A stretch of 64,000 nucleotides of DNA from PCPOR2b sp965220385 (GTDB lineage Bacteria; Poribacteria; WGA-4E; PCPOR2b). The stretch is from the NCBI GenBank assembly GCA_965220385.1, contig OZ244825.1:3720001-3784000 (forward strand), read 5' to 3'. A model generated the notes under the pieces. It did not search any database, was not told the DNA's origin, and worked only from the letters and a program-made list of their open reading frames with translations. This document shows positions 15,901-24,872 of the stretch, piece after piece (the stretch's first letter is position 1; each line of letters opens with the position of its first letter). The position numbers and the translations under genes were made by a program.

Positions 15901-16794
15901 TTACGGTTGATTTATATCGAGTTGTTCTTGACTTTTCTGGTAAACATTTTCAGGGGTTTGATATCCCAAACTGAGATGGGGTCTCTCATTATTGTATATA
16001 GCAATGCTCTGTTTGGTGTTATCAATTGCTTGGTGTATCGACTTAAATGTGTGATTTAGCAGGAACTCAATTTTCAAGATACCGTTGACCCGTTCAGCAA
16101 CAGCGTTCTGATATACATCGCCGTTTTGTGTCATACTCAATTGTACACCGTGTGAGAGAAGTAATTGCGTATAAGCGTGACAACAGTATTGAACTCCTCT
16201 GTCCGAATGATGAATCAGTGTATCGGATGTGGCAACCGGTTTTATTGCCATTTTGCAAGCTCTGAGCGCTCCTTCGACAGATAGTGAGTCCGAGACATCA
16301 AAGCCAACGATTTTTCGTGAAAACAGGTCTGTGACCAGAGCCAGATACACAAAGCCATCAAGCGTTTGTAAGTAAGTAATATCTGCAACGAACACCTGGT
16401 GAATCCGGTCAACGACTAAATGAGTTATCCGGTTAGGATACCGATGAAATCGGTGATTAGCAGAAGTGGTTCTATGTCCACGTTTTGAGGACGCAACGAG
16501 CAGTCCATGCTCCCTGAGCAAGCGGAACAGCGCATCTCTGCCTAACTGACAGTCGAGTTTGTCAAATTGAGGTTTGAGCAATTGATACAGTTTTCTCACC
16601 CCGATTCTGGGTTGGCGTACACGGATGTGACAGACCAGTTGCAGCACGATCTCTTGTTTGAGCAGTTCGTTGGCTTGATGGTTCTGATAATGGTAAAATG
16701 CTTGTCGAGATACACCATGAACCGCACAGATAGTCTCAAGAGAATAGGGGGAACCCTTCGCGTGCCACAGTGCCTCAATACTTGCATATTTCAC
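15901..16794 (-). CDS. IS3-family transposase OrfB (DDE integrase core)
   Basis: 297 residues from a GTG that overlaps the orfA stop (GTGA). An N-terminal HTH_21-like part (VSRQAFYHYQ, RIGVRKLYQLL) is followed by the rve catalytic core with VADITYL (Asp138), HHSDRGVQY (Asp198) and NAVAERVNGILKIE (Glu234), giving D-D(35)E spacing. It is normally made as an OrfAB fusion by -1 frameshifting on the A-run just upstream. It catalyses cut-out and integration of the element. Confidence 0.95.
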   Translation of the reverse strand: MKYASIEALWHAKGSPYSLETICAVHGVSRQAFYHYQNHQANELLKQEIVLQLVCHIRVRQPRIGVRKLYQLLKPQFDKLDCQLGRDALFRLLREHGLLVASSKRGHRTTSANHRFHRYPNRITHLVVDRIHQVFVADITYLQTLDGFVYLALVTDLFSRKIVGFDVSDSLSVEGALRACKMAIKPVATSDTLIHHSDRGVQYCCHAYTQLLLSHGVQLSMTQNGDVYQNAVAERVNGILKIEFLLNHTFKSIHQAIDNTKQSIAIYNNERPHLSLGYQTPENVYQKSQEQLDINQP

Positions 16795-17144
16795 TTTTTT
16801 TTAAGGTCAATGCCAAACTGTTTCTTTGCTTGACAAATCTGTGATTCAAGCGCCGCTATCTTCAGATGTGCTTGAGCTAAGGCGGACTCAAGTTGTTGTT
16901 TATCAGTAGTCAGTTGCTTCAGTTGATTCACCTCGTCGGTCGTTTCAATACGAACCTGTTGGGCGATTAAGTGATTCTTGCCCACCTGTTTTAGCCAGTT
17001 TCTTATGGTGCTGTTACTCCCAATACGGTACAGTTTCTGGGCTTGGTCAATCGTCAATATGCCGGATTCAATTTCACCCACGACCTTCTGTTTGAACGAT
17101 TGGCTATACCTCTTGAAGATACGATTTTCCAATGCATCAGACAT
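16791..17144 (-). CDS. IS3-family OrfA (helix-turn-helix DNA-binding protein)
   Basis: 117 residues from the ATG at 17144, which has AGGAG seven bases upstream. The N-terminal helix-turn-helix (KRYSQSFKQKVV, TIDQAQKLYRIGSNSTIRNWLKQ) binds the element ends. A C-terminal leucine-zipper-like coiled coil (NQLKQLTTDKQQLESALAQA) should mediate multimerisation. It ends in LKKK encoded by the run of eight A, where a -1 slip joins it to OrfB. Confidence 0.92.
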   Translation of the reverse strand: MSDALENRIFKRYSQSFKQKVVGEIESGILTIDQAQKLYRIGSNSTIRNWLKQVGKNHLIAQQVRIETTDEVNQLKQLTTDKQQLESALAQAHLKIAALESQICQAKKQFGIDLKKK

Positions 17145-17280
17145 CTGAATGCTCCTTTCTACATCGTTTAATAGTGTAGTAATCAAGAGCTATTCATGTA
17201 AAGCTTATTTAGGACGGGTCACGGACACTCCCTTACGCATTACGTATCACGTATTATGCCTTAATATAAAAAAAAATCTC

Positions 17281-18225
17281 CTACCCTCGCACGAGCGCAC
17301 TCGCCGAATATCCCAGAAGATACCGCAGCTCTGGCGAGAAGGTTTGCGCGATCTCCGGGGCTAATGATGTATAATCGGTGAACGGCTTGATCCATGAGCG
17401 AGAGTAATAGCAGAGGATTGCCCGACGGGGGTTATCTGTTGCGTTAGGTCCTGACCGATGCCATGTATTTGAAAGCCAGATAGCGACCGAGCCAGCAGAT
17501 CCCGTCAGTATCTTTCCGTCCTCCTGCGCTTCTCCCCACACAGGCTTCCTGCGGGTACGATGGCTGTCAGGAACGATCTGTGTTGCCCCGTTAGTCGTTG
17601 TGAACGCATCGAGCATCCAAGCATTCTGAATGGTCAACGGAAAATCCGGCAAAGGTTCCGGCAACTGGCCGAGCGGCACATCGACATGCCATGCCCCACC
17701 TTCGTCGGTGTGGGGACCAATACTGGTCGCGCTACAGTCAGCGAGCACGCAATCGTCGCCAAGAATATCCCGCACCAACGAGAGTACCACCGGATGCGCT
17801 ACCAATTTTCCAAAATCCGGGGCTTTGTTGATCAAGTTCCAAATACGCTGAGACCGGTCATAATCGAACAGGGTCGGCAGGTGAAGGAAATTTTTAACTA
17901 CCTCTGAAGGGGGAACGGGCCACGGCGTGTCTTGGTTTTGTGCACGTGAGTGGCGGATGCGGCGCATGAGTCGAGCCCGTTCTGCTTCGCTGATCTGGTA
18001 ACTTTCTTTCAGATACGCTTCCATGTCGGTATCTTCCGGCAACGCGGGAGCGTCCTCCGGCTCAAAGGGGTGTCCCCGTTCCCGCTCAAAAAGTTCCTCC
18101 ACAAGTCCCCGGTAGTGCTGGATTTCATCTTCGCTGAGTACACCTTCAATTACAGCGTATCCGTGTTCGGACAGATGCGTGAGGGCAGACTTTAGCGCTT
18201 CGCTTGAAATTCCATGAGTTTCCAT
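17281..18225 (-). CDS. Phytanoyl-CoA dioxygenase (PhyH) family protein
   Basis: 314 residues. The start at 18225 (GGAG seven bases upstream) is preferred over an upstream ATG because a consensus sigma-70 promoter lies inside the longer frame. The double-stranded beta-helix Fe(II)/2-oxoglutarate fold is indicated by HGYAVIEGVLSEDEI, WHVDVP (HxD, His180/Asp182), NTWHRSGPN (distal His) and NPRRAILCYY (2OG Arg). The reaction is probably hydroxylation of a small molecule; substrate unknown. A second PhyH-like gene is divergent. Confidence 0.88.
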   Translation of the reverse strand: METHGISSEALKSALTHLSEHGYAVIEGVLSEDEIQHYRGLVEELFERERGHPFEPEDAPALPEDTDMEAYLKESYQISEAERARLMRRIRHSRAQNQDTPWPVPPSEVVKNFLHLPTLFDYDRSQRIWNLINKAPDFGKLVAHPVVLSLVRDILGDDCVLADCSATSIGPHTDEGGAWHVDVPLGQLPEPLPDFPLTIQNAWMLDAFTTTNGATQIVPDSHRTRRKPVWGEAQEDGKILTGSAGSVAIWLSNTWHRSGPNATDNPRRAILCYYSRSWIKPFTDYTSLAPEIAQTFSPELRYLLGYSASALVRG

Positions 18226-18307
18226 AATCTTACTCCGATGAGAAGCGTCTGAATTGTATATCGACTTGCCGGAGAAGCCGGCAGAGATCCATAGGAGAGG
18301 AAAACCA

Positions 18308-18336
18308 ATTATACGCCAGAAGTGATTAGGTGTCAA
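18308..18336 (-). promoter_or_regulatory. Consensus sigma-70 promoter for the PhyH gene
   Basis: On the minus strand TTGACA (18331-18336) and TATAAT (18308-18313) are both perfect and separated by exactly 17 bp. The predicted start near 18300 leaves a leader of about 75 nt to the ATG at 18225. This supports housekeeping-sigma expression and the shorter start. Confidence 0.85.
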
Positions 18337-18392
18337 CAAACAACTCTCCGTTAACATTTTTGGAACTGCATTCCATCGTTGAAGGTCCCCCT

Positions 18393-19196
18393 ATGATGAC
18401 ATCTGAACAGCATTACCTTTTCGATTTGACCGGATACCTGCACCTGAAAAACGTCCTTAATGCCGAAGAATTGCACAGTGCCCAAGAGGCAGCCGACCGC
18501 TATATTCAGACCCCGCCCGATGCTTTGCCGGCAGGGTTTGAAGCCGACCAAGGAAACTATACACACGGCTTTGCGTTCGATAAGGGGCTGGAGGTGCTGA
18601 CCATGCATCCGACAACCTGGCCAATTATCAAAGAACTAACCAACAATAAACCGCAGCTTGTCGGCGGTTCCTTGCGCGTTAATACGCACGAAAACCGTCG
18701 TTTCTTCGAGCTGCACTGTCGTCGGGAAGAAGATGACTGCGTGGAGTGGCCACGCTATTTTTGTCAGGATGGGCGTATCTACTGTGACGATTTAGTGTTT
18801 TTCGTCTACCTCACCGATGTATTCCCCGGAGACGGCGGTCTCGTTGTTGTTCCGGGCTCTCACAAAAGCGAGTTCAAACGTCCCGAAGATTTTTTCGTCC
18901 CCGACAGCGAGGATACCGACCCGCAACCCCATCCGGCGGTCGTCAATATCACACCGCGCGCCGGGGACGTGGTAGCCATCACAGAGTTGCTCACCCACGG
19001 TGTCCTGATCTGGAAACCCCAAGACCGGGATCGCCGCTTCCTGATTCTGCGATATAGACCGCAGCACATGCTCTCCTTGAATACGTTTCCCGAAGAAATC
19101 AAAACCCGATTATCGCCGGAAACGCTGGAACTGATAGAGACTGCTCCGTATTACCATGTCAAGGAGATCGTCAAACTGGAGAGCGACACAACCTGA
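18393..19196 (+). CDS. PhyH-like oxygenase with an altered metal motif
   Basis: 267 residues from the ATGATG at 18393. The fold signature is clear: DLTGYLHLKNVLNAEEL at the start, FFVYLTDVFPGDGGLVVVPGSHKSEF, GDVVAITELLTHGV (distal His) and RRFLILRYRP (2OG Arg). Where PhyH enzymes have HxD, this reads ELHCRRE (His108, Arg110), so the usual acidic iron ligand is missing or displaced. It may bind iron differently, as in HxG/HxA halogenases, or be non-catalytic. It is divergent from another PhyH gene. Confidence 0.8.
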   Translation: MMTSEQHYLFDLTGYLHLKNVLNAEELHSAQEAADRYIQTPPDALPAGFEADQGNYTHGFAFDKGLEVLTMHPTTWPIIKELTNNKPQLVGGSLRVNTHENRRFFELHCRREEDDCVEWPRYFCQDGRIYCDDLVFFVYLTDVFPGDGGLVVVPGSHKSEFKRPEDFFVPDSEDTDPQPHPAVVNITPRAGDVVAITELLTHGVLIWKPQDRDRRFLILRYRPQHMLSLNTFPEEIKTRLSPETLELIETAPYYHVKEIVKLESDTT

Positions 19197-19210
19197 ACCT
19201 ACTGCGATGA

Positions 19211-19332
19211 TAGGGTCATTTAGTTTTTCTGTAGGAGGGATTTCCCAATCCCGACACGTCGCTCTATGAGCGACTTCCCGACTCCGACTTTTCAAACAAA
19301 ACGGGTAATAAGCCTAAAACTGAATAACCCTA
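19211..19332. repeat. Short inverted-repeat element, TAGGGT family (copy 1)
   Basis: About 122 bp with terminal inverted repeats TAGGGTCATTTAGTTTT and the complement of TAGGGTTATTCAGTTTT. CTACTGCGATGA occurs on both sides (19199-19210 and 19330-19341). A second copy lies in inverse orientation at 40445-40562. No coding capacity. It fills most of the 234-bp gap before the DapA-like gene. Confidence 0.75.
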
Positions 19333-19430
19333 CTGCGATGAAATGCTTCCTATCGAAATTCGGGGAAATGTGATATACTCTACACATCAGATGATAACCC
19401 TTTGTCCAAAAGAATTGAGGAGAATAAGCA

Positions 19431-20387
19431 GTGGCTCAGTTTGACCTGTTTGATCCCCAACTCGCGCCCACGGGAGTCGCCACGCTCCTGAAAACCCCGC
19501 TACTCGAAAATGATCGAGTCGATTTTGCGTCCTATATCCGGCAAGTCGAGCATGTCGTGGAAGCCGGGACCTGCCTTGCGATTCCGGGTATGCGTGGCTG
19601 TGAAACGTGGACATTGAGCGAAGCTGAACGTATCCGGTGCTTAGAGATCGCGCTTGAGATCTGTTGGGGACGGGTGCCGGTCTGTGCAGCCGTCGCCGCC
19701 ATATCCATCCCCGATAGCATCACGGCAGCCCAACGCGCTGAAAAGATGGGAGCCGACATGATCGCAGTCGTGGTGCCCCCTTGGATACGACAAGCGGAGG
19801 ACATCGTGTCGTGCGTTAAAGCGGTGGCTGATTCGGTATCCGTTCCTAACCTCGTGCATTCGGTCGGGGGAGTTGGTGACATGGTCCTGTCCACCTCGCA
19901 GCTTGCAAAACTGCCTGCTGAATCACCAAATATTCGTTACCTGAAGGAAGAAGCACCGCTTGGTGCGGTGGAACGGGTTTCAGAGGTTTTGAACACACCC
20001 GGCGGTGACGGCTATTTGCGGATTATGGTGGGTTCTCCGCTTGTGCTAGGCTACCTCGCCGGTGCACGGATGTTCATGGCGTCGGCGGATGTCATCGAAC
20101 CGTTCGCGGCGGTAATCAATGCGATGGAGGCAGGCGATACCATTAAGGCACGACGCATCGATGCACACATTGCTGCACTGCAACATTTTAGAGGGTACAT
20201 CAAGGGACAATTCAACAACAAGGTAATCATGGAGCGTCGCAGCATCTTCGCCTCTGCGCGATGCGCGTCCGTGAGGTCAGAGGTTGGGCTCACAGAACTC
20301 ACCCCAGACGAGGAGGACGAACTCACCGAATTGTTGCGACCGTTGATGCCTTACTTCACCAAGTACCCACCAAGCCCACCCGCATGA
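19431..20387 (+). CDS. DapA-like class I aldolase family protein (DHDPS/NAL superfamily)
   Basis: 318 residues from a GTG with GAGGAG eight bases upstream. It has the TIM-barrel pattern of the dihydrodipicolinate synthase/N-acetylneuraminate lyase superfamily, with the Schiff-base Lys in IRYLKEEAP (Lys172). The YNxP motif that normally carries the catalytic Tyr reads NLVHSVGG, so the exact reaction is doubtful. It is the first gene of a plus-strand unit with an amidohydrolase 13 bp downstream and a sulfatase. A role in cleaving a keto-sugar acid is plausible. Confidence 0.82.
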   Translation: MAQFDLFDPQLAPTGVATLLKTPLLENDRVDFASYIRQVEHVVEAGTCLAIPGMRGCETWTLSEAERIRCLEIALEICWGRVPVCAAVAAISIPDSITAAQRAEKMGADMIAVVVPPWIRQAEDIVSCVKAVADSVSVPNLVHSVGGVGDMVLSTSQLAKLPAESPNIRYLKEEAPLGAVERVSEVLNTPGGDGYLRIMVGSPLVLGYLAGARMFMASADVIEPFAAVINAMEAGDTIKARRIDAHIAALQHFRGYIKGQFNNKVIMERRSIFASARCASVRSEVGLTELTPDEEDELTELLRPLMPYFTKYPPSPPA

Positions 20388-20400
20388 GAGGAACAGTTCC

Positions 20401-21399
20401 GTGAGTCAAGACATTCAGAGAGGCTTATCTCAGGCAGAAGATAGAGAGTTTTTTGAGCGCGAACTCGCTTCGTTTGTCCCGGACTCGGTGTTCGATGCCC
20501 ATTGTCATGTATGGCAACGCGGCGCCTTTGCACTCCCCGACTCGCTTGCGGCGTTTCACACTGTTGGCTTTGAAGGATATTTGGGGCTGATGGAGGACCT
20601 GCACCCCGGTCGGCGCATGGCAGCCCTGTTTATCCCGTTCCCACCGCAGCCGGAGCGGCTACATCAGGCGAACCGGTGGACAGCCGAACAAGCTGCAGCG
20701 CATCCCGACTTTCGGTGCCTGTTCTTCGTTGCGCCGGACGATGATCCGGAATGGGTTCGGGAAGAGGTCAAGCGGCTTGGGGCTGCTGGACTGAAATGCT
20801 ACCATACCTACGCAGATGTGAAACCGACTTGGGAGGCACAGATTCCGGACTTTCTGCCTGAGAAGTTTATCAAGGTTGCAGATGAGGAGGCGTGGGTGAT
20901 TACCCTTCATATGGTAAGGTCTCGCGCTGTGGCGGATCCGGGCAACATCAGATGGATTCGCCACTACTGCGAAGGTTATCCAAATATGAAACTTATTCTC
21001 GCGCATTCGGCACGGGGATTTCAACCGGCGCACAATCTGGAAGGACTTTCGGAGTTGACAGGACTGGACAACCTCTATTTTGACACAAGTGCCAACTGCG
21101 AACAGATGGCACACCAGTCAATTATCCGCATCCTGGGACACGAGAAACTGATGTACGGATCTGATCTGATGGCAAGCCACGGGCGCGGCAGATCGGTTTC
21201 TATCGCGGACACCTTCCTCTGGCTCGGCGATGAGTCGCCTGTATGGGTCGAGAAGCACACAACCATCAAGCCGGTGCTGACCGGACTGGAACATCTGCGA
21301 TCTCTCAAATGGGCGTGCTGGTCCGAACGACTCAGCGATAGCGCAGTGGAAGATATTTTCTGGAACAACGCGGCGAAACTTTTCAAGGTTAATTCCTAA
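20401..21399 (+). CDS. Amidohydrolase-2 family protein
   Basis: 332 residues from a GTG with GAGAGG upstream. The metal motif DAHCHVW (His34, His36) at the first strand is followed by AGLKCYHTY, LILAHSARG and LMYGSDLM (final Asp), the pattern of the TIM-barrel amidohydrolase-2 group (hydrolases, lactonases, decarboxylases). Cytoplasmic. Its position between the DapA-like gene and a sulfatase suggests a lactonase or decarboxylase step in sugar or aromatic breakdown. Confidence 0.85.
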   Translation: MSQDIQRGLSQAEDREFFERELASFVPDSVFDAHCHVWQRGAFALPDSLAAFHTVGFEGYLGLMEDLHPGRRMAALFIPFPPQPERLHQANRWTAEQAAAHPDFRCLFFVAPDDDPEWVREEVKRLGAAGLKCYHTYADVKPTWEAQIPDFLPEKFIKVADEEAWVITLHMVRSRAVADPGNIRWIRHYCEGYPNMKLILAHSARGFQPAHNLEGLSELTGLDNLYFDTSANCEQMAHQSIIRILGHEKLMYGSDLMASHGRGRSVSIADTFLWLGDESPVWVEKHTTIKPVLTGLEHLRSLKWACWSERLSDSAVEDIFWNNAAKLFKVNS

Positions 21400-21413
21400 T
21401 CGGAGGATTTTGA

Positions 21414-22703
21414 ATGTCAAGACCCAACATTATCTTACTTATGACTGACCAGCAACGCTGGGACAGTCTGGGCTGTAACGGCAACAAGTTTGTTTCTACG
21501 CCAAACATAGATCGGTTAGCGGCTGGCGGTGCGAACTGCACAAACAGTTTCACCCCGTGGCCCGTCTGTACCCCTGTACGCGCCACCATGTGGACCGGCG
21601 TCTATCCACACCAGCATCAGGTGATTTACAACTCGTACAACATGGACAACCTGCTCAAAGAGACCTCCCACGAGCAGCGAACGGTTTTCGAGTCCATGCA
21701 GGCGGGCGGTTATACAACCGCCTATTTTGGCAAGTGGCACTTAGGCGAAAAAGATCCGGGATTGTTCGACCTTTGGGAGGGATTTAACTCACTTGGCGGG
21801 CATTGGGTAGACAATAGGCGGGATGGTGTCTACAAGCCCCATCAACAAACAGATCAGATGATTGAGTTCATCAAGGAGCAGGGGACAAGCGGGAAGCCCT
21901 TCTTTGCGGTGAACGGTTATTACCCGCCCCACGATCCCTACACCGCCCCCAAAGAATTCTACGAGCCGTACCGGGGCAAGGGGGTGCCGTATGCCGGCTA
22001 TTACGCAGCCGTCAGCGCCATTGACTACAATGTGGGACGGCTGATGACCGCACTGGATGAACTGGGCATCGCCGAAGACACCATCGTCCTGTACTACTCC
22101 GACCACGGGGATATGTTCTCCTATCGGGGCTCAGACCACAAATTCACCTGCCATGAGGACTCGATTAAGGTGCCCATGATCTTCAGCCAACCGGGGACCA
22201 TAGAGGCCGGCTCCATTATTGAGGATTTTGTCGGGTTACAGGATCTAATGCCCACGGTTCTCGATTGGGCAGGATTGGAAATCCCCGACTATCTTCACGG
22301 CAGCAGCATGACGCCACTGTTGAGGGGTGCATCCGTTCCGTGGCGGGAAGCCCACTACACCCAGAACATCACCCGCGATCAATATGTCGACCAGCGCTGC
22401 ATTCGCACCAACGAATGGAAGCTGATCCTGAGCAGGCCTGTGGGTGGGCTGCGCAGCTACACCGGCAACCACGAGCTATATGATTTGGTCAACGACCCGG
22501 AAGAGGAATTGAACCTGTATAACACACCGCGGACAGACGGTCACAACCAGTATCTCCACTTCCCGCCGTCTACCGAAGTCACCGCCGAATTGGCGCAGTT
22601 ACTCAAACGTTACGCTCTGGAGATAGATGATCCGTTGGGTAGTGATCTGGCAGACCTGTGTCTGCTGGAAATGCAGAAACGCCGCGAGGATACGGGTAAC
22701 TAA
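21414..22703 (+). CDS. Sulfatase (type I, formylglycine-dependent)
   Basis: 429 residues, no signal peptide, so a cytoplasmic sulfatase. RPNIILLMTDQQRWDSLG carries the calcium-binding aspartate, and VCTPVRATMWTG has the canonical CxPxR motif with Cys52 to be converted to formylglycine. GKWHLGEK and YYSDHGDMF are also typical. It would desulfate a small ester such as a sulfated monosaccharide after import. The start lies 14 bp after the amidohydrolase stop, indicating an operon. Confidence 0.95.
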   Translation: MSRPNIILLMTDQQRWDSLGCNGNKFVSTPNIDRLAAGGANCTNSFTPWPVCTPVRATMWTGVYPHQHQVIYNSYNMDNLLKETSHEQRTVFESMQAGGYTTAYFGKWHLGEKDPGLFDLWEGFNSLGGHWVDNRRDGVYKPHQQTDQMIEFIKEQGTSGKPFFAVNGYYPPHDPYTAPKEFYEPYRGKGVPYAGYYAAVSAIDYNVGRLMTALDELGIAEDTIVLYYSDHGDMFSYRGSDHKFTCHEDSIKVPMIFSQPGTIEAGSIIEDFVGLQDLMPTVLDWAGLEIPDYLHGSSMTPLLRGASVPWREAHYTQNITRDQYVDQRCIRTNEWKLILSRPVGGLRSYTGNHELYDLVNDPEEELNLYNTPRTDGHNQYLHFPPSTEVTAELAQLLKRYALEIDDPLGSDLADLCLLEMQKRREDTGN

Positions 22704-22822
22704 TGATATGAGTAATTGTCATACGTCAAAATATCGCATCCAAAGCACTATGAATGCGGATTGACGGAGCTGCGATGTACCCACTATCCCCGATGTAATG
22801 TCGCATTGGAAAGTATCGAACG

Positions 22823-22858
22823 AAAAAAGCCCTGTGCATAACACATAGGGCTTTTTTT
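22823..22858 (+). terminator. Rho-independent terminator
   Basis: AAAAAAGCCCTGTG, a short loop, then CACATAGGGCTTTTTTT: the stem AGCCCT/AGGGCT with an inner GTG/CAC is followed by seven T. The A-run on the other side makes it potentially bidirectional. It separates the sulfatase from the DUF6785 gene and excludes an upstream ATG at 22857 as the start of the latter. Confidence 0.8.
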
Positions 22859-22880
22859 GTACCAAAAGGAAGCGCGGATA

Positions 22881-24830
22881 ATGGTCGAAAAAGCAGAGTC
22901 CCACCAAACAACAACTGTGAGTGTGACGTTTCGCGCGGTGCTCCTTGGATTGCTGTTGATACCGGTCAACACCTATTTTATTATGGCGAACCATCTGAGG
23001 TTTTGGAGCACATTGCCGACCACAATGGCGCTTATTTACAACGTGGTGATCACCTTAACGGTGCTGATCACCTTCAACCTCCTCCTCAAGCGTCTCCTGC
23101 CACGTTTTGCCTTGAAACAGCAAGAGTGTTTGACGATCTTTGTGATGCTTTCAATCTCCTCAGCGATCTCCGGACACGACATGATGCAAACAGTTGTGCC
23201 GACAGTTCCCGACGGGTTTTGGTTCGCCACCCCTGAGAATGAATGGAAAGCACTCTTTTGGCGATATCTCCCGTCCTGGTTGACGATAAATGATTTTGCC
23301 GGATTGGAAGCCTTCTATGCTGGAGAAAGCACATTTTATACCGAAGCCCATATCCGGGCTTGGCTGCGTCCTATCTTTTGGTGGACGCTGTTTCTGACGG
23401 TGCTTATCTGGGTAATGATCTGCCTCAATATCTTGGTTCGCAGGCAGTGGATCGAACATGAACGGTTGGCATATCCGATCGTTCAGTTGCCGTTGGAAAT
23501 GACCCGCCCCGATGGTAGGCTTTTTCGATCAAAGATGATGTGGATCGGATTTGCTATCGCGGGTGGAATTAATCTGATCAACGGATTCCATTTCTTTTTT
23601 CCGGCCCTGCCCGAGCTCCCGGTACGCCACGCAGAGATTGGTCAATACTTCACCCAAAAGCCGTACAACGCTATCGGTTGGACGCCAGTCTATATCCGCT
23701 CCTTCGCCATTGGACTTGCTTTTCTGACACCGTTGGAGCTGTCTTTTTCGCTGTGGTTTTTCTATTGGTTCTGGAAAGGGGAACGGGTATTGGGAAGCGC
23801 GCTTGGACTGGCAGCACTGCCTGACTTCCCCTATGATTGGTCACAGGTTATGGGTGGATATTTGGCGCTCGCCTGCTTTGCGCTTTATGGTGGAAGACGC
23901 TACTTTTTTTCGATCTGTCAGAATATCTTTTCATTTCAACGACGACACAACGGAAATGACGCAGGAGCGGAAATCGGTGTTGGGAACACAAAAGAACCTC
24001 TACCGTACCGGTGGGCATTTATCGGACTGATTTGCGGGTTGATTTTTTTGGTGGCTTTCTCGTATAAAAGCGGCATGGCGCTATGGATCGGAGGCCTTTA
24101 CTTTGTGATCTACTATCTTTTAGGGCTGAGCATCACGAGGGTTCGCGCCGAAGTGGGACCACCGATGAATCGCGTCAGATCTACGCCACATGAATTTATC
24201 ATCAATCTATTTGGCGCGCGACGGTTGTCCCCCGGTAGCCTTACCATGATGCGGTTCTATTTTACTTTTAATCGCGGTTCCCGCGCCCATCCGATGCCCC
24301 ACACCCTCGAAGGGTTAAAAATCGCCGAAGAGTCAAATATAAATTCAGGCGGACTGGTCGTCGCAATGATGTTAGCAGTAGTTGTGGGAATTCTTGCGGC
24401 TTTCTGGGCGTATCTGGTCGTCGGTTATGAAATTGGCGTGGTCAGTGGTCTGGGCACCGGCGGGTATAATCTCCTGCAAAGCTGGCTTTATCATCCCACC
24501 GACACAGACATTCCGGGCGTTGTTTTCACAGGATTTGGTTTTTGCTTTACCGGTTTACTCTGGTGGCTACGCACACGGTTTCCGCTCCTGCCCTTTCATC
24601 CGGCGGGCTACCTCCTCAGTGTTGAGCGGTGGACGATGGGAAGACTCTGGTTTTCGATATTTATCGCGTGGGCAGTCAAAACCATTTTGCTTAAAGCGGG
24701 TGGAATCCGCCTGTATCGAAAAGCATTCCCACTCTTTTTGGGCTTGATTCTTGGAGAGTTTATGGTGGGTGGGGTGTGGGTGGTGATTCGACTCCTGTGG
24801 GACATCGAGGTGTATTCATTTTATCGGTGA
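22881..24830 (+). CDS. DUF6785-type polytopic membrane protein
   Basis: 649 residues from the ATG at 22881 (AAGGAAG eight bases upstream). It has many hydrophobic helices, a dozen or more by eye, the first at about residues 18-40, with conserved-looking loops ERLAYPIVQLPLEM and VRAEVGPPMN. It matches what I know of the DUF6785/6784 proteins of Poribacteria, Armatimonadetes and relatives, which look like distant OPT-type transporters. It follows the aldolase/amidohydrolase/sulfatase genes, so uptake of the substrate they degrade is a reasonable inference, but it has its own transcription unit behind a terminator. Confidence 0.78.
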   Translation: MVEKAESHQTTTVSVTFRAVLLGLLLIPVNTYFIMANHLRFWSTLPTTMALIYNVVITLTVLITFNLLLKRLLPRFALKQQECLTIFVMLSISSAISGHDMMQTVVPTVPDGFWFATPENEWKALFWRYLPSWLTINDFAGLEAFYAGESTFYTEAHIRAWLRPIFWWTLFLTVLIWVMICLNILVRRQWIEHERLAYPIVQLPLEMTRPDGRLFRSKMMWIGFAIAGGINLINGFHFFFPALPELPVRHAEIGQYFTQKPYNAIGWTPVYIRSFAIGLAFLTPLELSFSLWFFYWFWKGERVLGSALGLAALPDFPYDWSQVMGGYLALACFALYGGRRYFFSICQNIFSFQRRHNGNDAGAEIGVGNTKEPLPYRWAFIGLICGLIFLVAFSYKSGMALWIGGLYFVIYYLLGLSITRVRAEVGPPMNRVRSTPHEFIINLFGARRLSPGSLTMMRFYFTFNRGSRAHPMPHTLEGLKIAEESNINSGGLVVAMMLAVVVGILAAFWAYLVVGYEIGVVSGLGTGGYNLLQSWLYHPTDTDIPGVVFTGFGFCFTGLLWWLRTRFPLLPFHPAGYLLSVERWTMGRLWFSIFIAWAVKTILLKAGGIRLYRKAFPLFLGLILGEFMVGGVWVVIRLLWDIEVYSFYR

Positions 24831-24872
24831 TGCAGTTTGCAACCGACAAAGAGGGACGTTCCAAACTTTTCT

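Larger units (their letters stand above)
15862..17222 (-). mobile_element. Complete IS3-family insertion sequence with 3-bp target duplication
   Basis: 1361 bp, bounded by imperfect terminal inverted repeats of 26 bp (21 matches by eye) beginning TGTCAAGTCC at 15862 and ending in the complement of TGACCCGTCC at 17222, with the 5'-TG...CA-3' ends typical of IS3. CGG directly precedes (15859-15861) and follows (17223-17225) the element, a likely target-site duplication. It carries orfA and orfB with an A8G slippery run at their junction. Everything looks intact, so it may be active. It separates trpD from a PhyH-family gene. Confidence 0.92.
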
